From: Clostridia bacterium
Lineage (GTDB): Bacteria > Bacillota > Clostridia > Oscillospirales > Acutalibacteraceae
Direction of reading: 5' to 3'
Assembly (NCBI GenBank): GCA_024689165.1
Contig: JAILDS010000241.1
Location: 1-7,997, forward strand
DNA: 7,997 nt
A program made the position numbers and the translations under genes. The first letter of the stretch is position 1. Each line of letters opens with the position of its first letter. The notes below the pieces were generated by a model, which searched no databases, was not told the DNA's origin, and saw only the letters and a program-made list of their open reading frames with translations. This document shows, piece after piece, positions 6,168-7,997 of this stretch.

Positions 6168-7997
6168 TTATTTCACGTAATAAGTCGCGGGTATCGGCGC
6201 GAACTTTGAGAGCTTGCCGGTAAGCAGGTCCTTTTTCTTTTTGAAGATGACCGCGGCGGCGATCAGAGCAGCCGTCGTCAGAGCGGTCAGGACCAGCCCC
6301 GGAAGCACGCCCTTCGGCGTGAACCTGAGCTCGATCGAGTGCTGCCCGGAAGGTACGTTGAGCCCCATATAGGCTCCGCCGATCTCAACGATCTCGTCGG
6401 AGCGGTCGACGCCGTCGATATACGCCTTCCAGCCGTGGTCGTAGGGTATGGAGGTGTACAGCACGCCGGCTTCCGCCGCGGCGTTGATCGAACCGGTTAT
6501 CCTCGTGTCCGAAAAGCTCGAGATATTGAGAACGCCGTTGCCGACGAAGGTGTTGTAGGCGGAGACGAATTTGCTCATGTTCAGTCCGGCTGCGCGGAAT
6601 TTGATCGACCCGCTGTCGGATTCGGTGATGGACAGTGTGATGTCGACTATCTCGCCCGCCTGGAACTCGCCGAGGTCGAGCACCATCGGCTCGTCGAAGT
6701 TCCTCGTGCCGGCATAGCTTTCGGAGGAAATGGTGGCGTTTTTAAGATCCTTGCAGTCGACGTAAAGGCAGAGCCTCTGCGCCTTTGGCATGGTGATCTG
6801 GATGGTCACGCCGCAGTAATCCTCGGAGGAATTCGTTTTGTAGTAGGTAAAGCTGCCGTTGGTGATCTCCGAGGGGTAGAACTGGTTGACGTTGTCGTAC
6901 TCAATGCTGTCGATCGGGATGAACTCATACACGCCGGAAACGCCCGCGGCGGTGCTGATATAGTCGTTCTGCACGTCGATCGGCGTGCCGGAGCCGGTGT
7001 CCCAGTCGAGTATGTCGGAGCTCACGCAGTAGGCGATGGGAAGGAAGTATTTGTACTCGTAGGAGGTGAATTTGTCGTTGGTGAATTTCTTGGTATAAAC
7101 GCCGTCTTCCTTGAGGTAGTTGTAATCCGCCTTGTCGTAGATGTACTTTATCGCGTTCATCGTGTTGTAGACGGGCGTCTGCGGATTGTAGGTGTAGGAG
7201 TTGATGTTGTTGCCGTACATGCCCAGCTTTCTCTGGAGCTTCGACATGGGCTCGTACGCCATAGACGAGAAGGTGGACGCGCCGTTATAGCCGTACCAGC
7301 AGGGGTCCATCCTCGCCTTGAGGGCGGAAAGCTCCGTCCTGTAAAACGGCGTGGAATCCTCGATCTCGGTGAGCTCCCGGATCTCCTGATACTGATAATA
7401 ATCGCCGGCGTAGGCGGTCTTGCTCTGCGAAACGTTGTAATGGCCCGTGTCGGCGACGACGATCTCCGTCATGACGGCGCACAGAAGGAACAGCTCCGTC
7501 GCGGCGCGCGCCCAGCGGCGGCTGCTCATGACGACGTACAGCAGCGCGAAAACGGCGGTGAACGCGAGGGAAATATAGACCGTCGACGTGCTGACGTTCT
7601 TCTGTTCGACCTTCTGGACGACGATTATGAACGCGAAAATCGCGCCGGCGCAGAGCAGTATGTGCTTTGCGTCGAAGCTCCTGATATGCGTCAGGGCGTT
7701 GTACGCCAGCAGGATGAGGAAGAACGAATACATGTAGGACCAGCGGAAGGGCAGGTCGTTCGGGAAGTGCAGGCCGTGCCAAAGGAAATTGATGTAATTG
7801 AGCACGAAGCTCGCGTAGAAGAAGATAAGAACGATCACGGCGGCGATCTTCTTCTTGTAGCTGATCTTTTTGCAGAAGAAATACATCGGCGCTATAACGA
7901 CCGTCGCCATAGTGCAGTAAACGTTGGGCAGGACGATGTCGCCGCTCGAGCGTATGGTCGTGTCGAGCGAGGCAAGATGGTTTGCGAGGAAATCGAA
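6168..7997 (-). CDS. YfhO-family membrane protein, N-terminus off window
   Basis: A partial polytopic membrane protein of the YfhO family. Residues are counted from the in-frame Met at 7910; another 29 open codons lead to the window edge, and they read like family sequence, so that Met is internal. Hydrophobic helices lie near 1-13, 22-40, 58-73, 83-98, 108-127 and 137-153. A large, probably extracytoplasmic region of about 380 residues follows, then a last helix (535-556) and a Lys-rich tail. Family signs are LPFRWSYMYSFF after the second helix, FYRTE, GASTFSSM, YDHGWKAYIDG and LRFTPKG before the last helix. In Bacillus subtilis YfhO is required for adding GlcNAc to lipoteichoic acid from a lipid-linked donor, so a role in envelope glycosylation is likely here, with unknown acceptor. 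About 250 N-terminal residues, probably including catalytic acidic residues, are missing. Promoter and upstream partners are not visible. Confidence 0.9.
   Translation of the reverse strand, partial: FDFLANHLASLDTTIRSSGDIVLPNVYCTMATVVIAPMYFFCKKISYKKKIAAVIVLIFFYASFVLNYINFLWHGLHFPNDLPFRWSYMYSFFLILLAYNALTHIRSFDAKHILLCAGAIFAFIIVVQKVEQKNVSTSTVYISLAFTAVFALLYVVMSSRRWARAATELFLLCAVMTEIVVADTGHYNVSQSKTAYAGDYYQYQEIRELTEIEDSTPFYRTELSALKARMDPCWYGYNGASTFSSMAYEPMSKLQRKLGMYGNNINSYTYNPQTPVYNTMNAIKYIYDKADYNYLKEDGVYTKKFTNDKFTSYEYKYFLPIAYCVSSDILDWDTGSGTPIDVQNDYISTAAGVSGVYEFIPIDSIEYDNVNQFYPSEITNGSFTYYKTNSSEDYCGVTIQITMPKAQRLCLYVDCKDLKNATISSESYAGTRNFDEPMVLDLGEFQAGEIVDITLSITESDSGSIKFRAAGLNMSKFVSAYNTFVGNGVLNISSFSDTRITGSINAAAEAGVLYTSIPYDHGWKAYIDGVDRSDEIVEIGGAYMGLNVPSGQHSIELRFTPKGVLPGLVLTALTTAALIAAAVIFKKKKDLLTGKLSKFAPIPATYYVK

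Noticed and set aside
7285..7782. Minus-strand frame of about 165 codons inside the YfhO-like gene
   Set aside because: Arg-rich out-of-frame translation with no motif; the main frame has clear membrane helices and YfhO motifs.

Overview
The window looks like chromosome from an anaerobic, fairly GC-rich member of the Bacillota, class Clostridia, probably an uncultured gut or rumen lineage near Oscillospiraceae. This is inferred from family content: a BspA-type leucine-rich-repeat protein with an InlB-type repeat, fibronectin III domains and a C-terminal dockerin; a YfhO-family membrane protein; strong GGAGG-type ribosome binding sites; and Gram-positive-style intrinsic terminators. No rRNA, tRNA, CRISPR array, transposase or phage gene was seen.

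Four protein genes fill almost all of the window. At the left edge, on the plus strand, is the 3' part of a calcineurin-like metallophosphoesterase whose start lies off the window. It converges on a 935-residue secreted LRR/InlB/FN3/dockerin protein on the minus strand, and one bidirectional hairpin (1281-1309) separates the two. Upstream of the LRR gene is a 206-base gap holding its ribosome binding site, a weak candidate promoter and the terminator of the next gene. That next gene, also on the minus strand, is an exported protein of the neutral/alkaline ceramidase superfamily. It lies 40 bases downstream of a YfhO-family polytopic membrane protein that runs off the right edge. The YfhO and ceramidase-like genes are probably one transcript; the LRR gene is probably separate.

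The common theme is the cell envelope. YfhO proteins are linked to glycosylation of envelope polymers, the ceramidase-like protein has a signal peptide and a zinc-hydrolase fold, and the LRR protein is secreted and carries a dockerin that would need a cohesin partner encoded elsewhere. The phosphoesterase substrate cannot be deduced.

The most unusual structure is in the LRR protein. Its repeats form a higher-order array of period 122 and then 144 residues. Each unit carries an aromatic-rich, sequence-variable insertion bracketed by two CFxxC motifs. The ceramidase-like protein appears to keep the zinc ligands of the family but to lack the serine nucleophile at the expected place, so ceramide hydrolysis should not be assumed. 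I did not find strong evidence for a wholly new multi-gene system.
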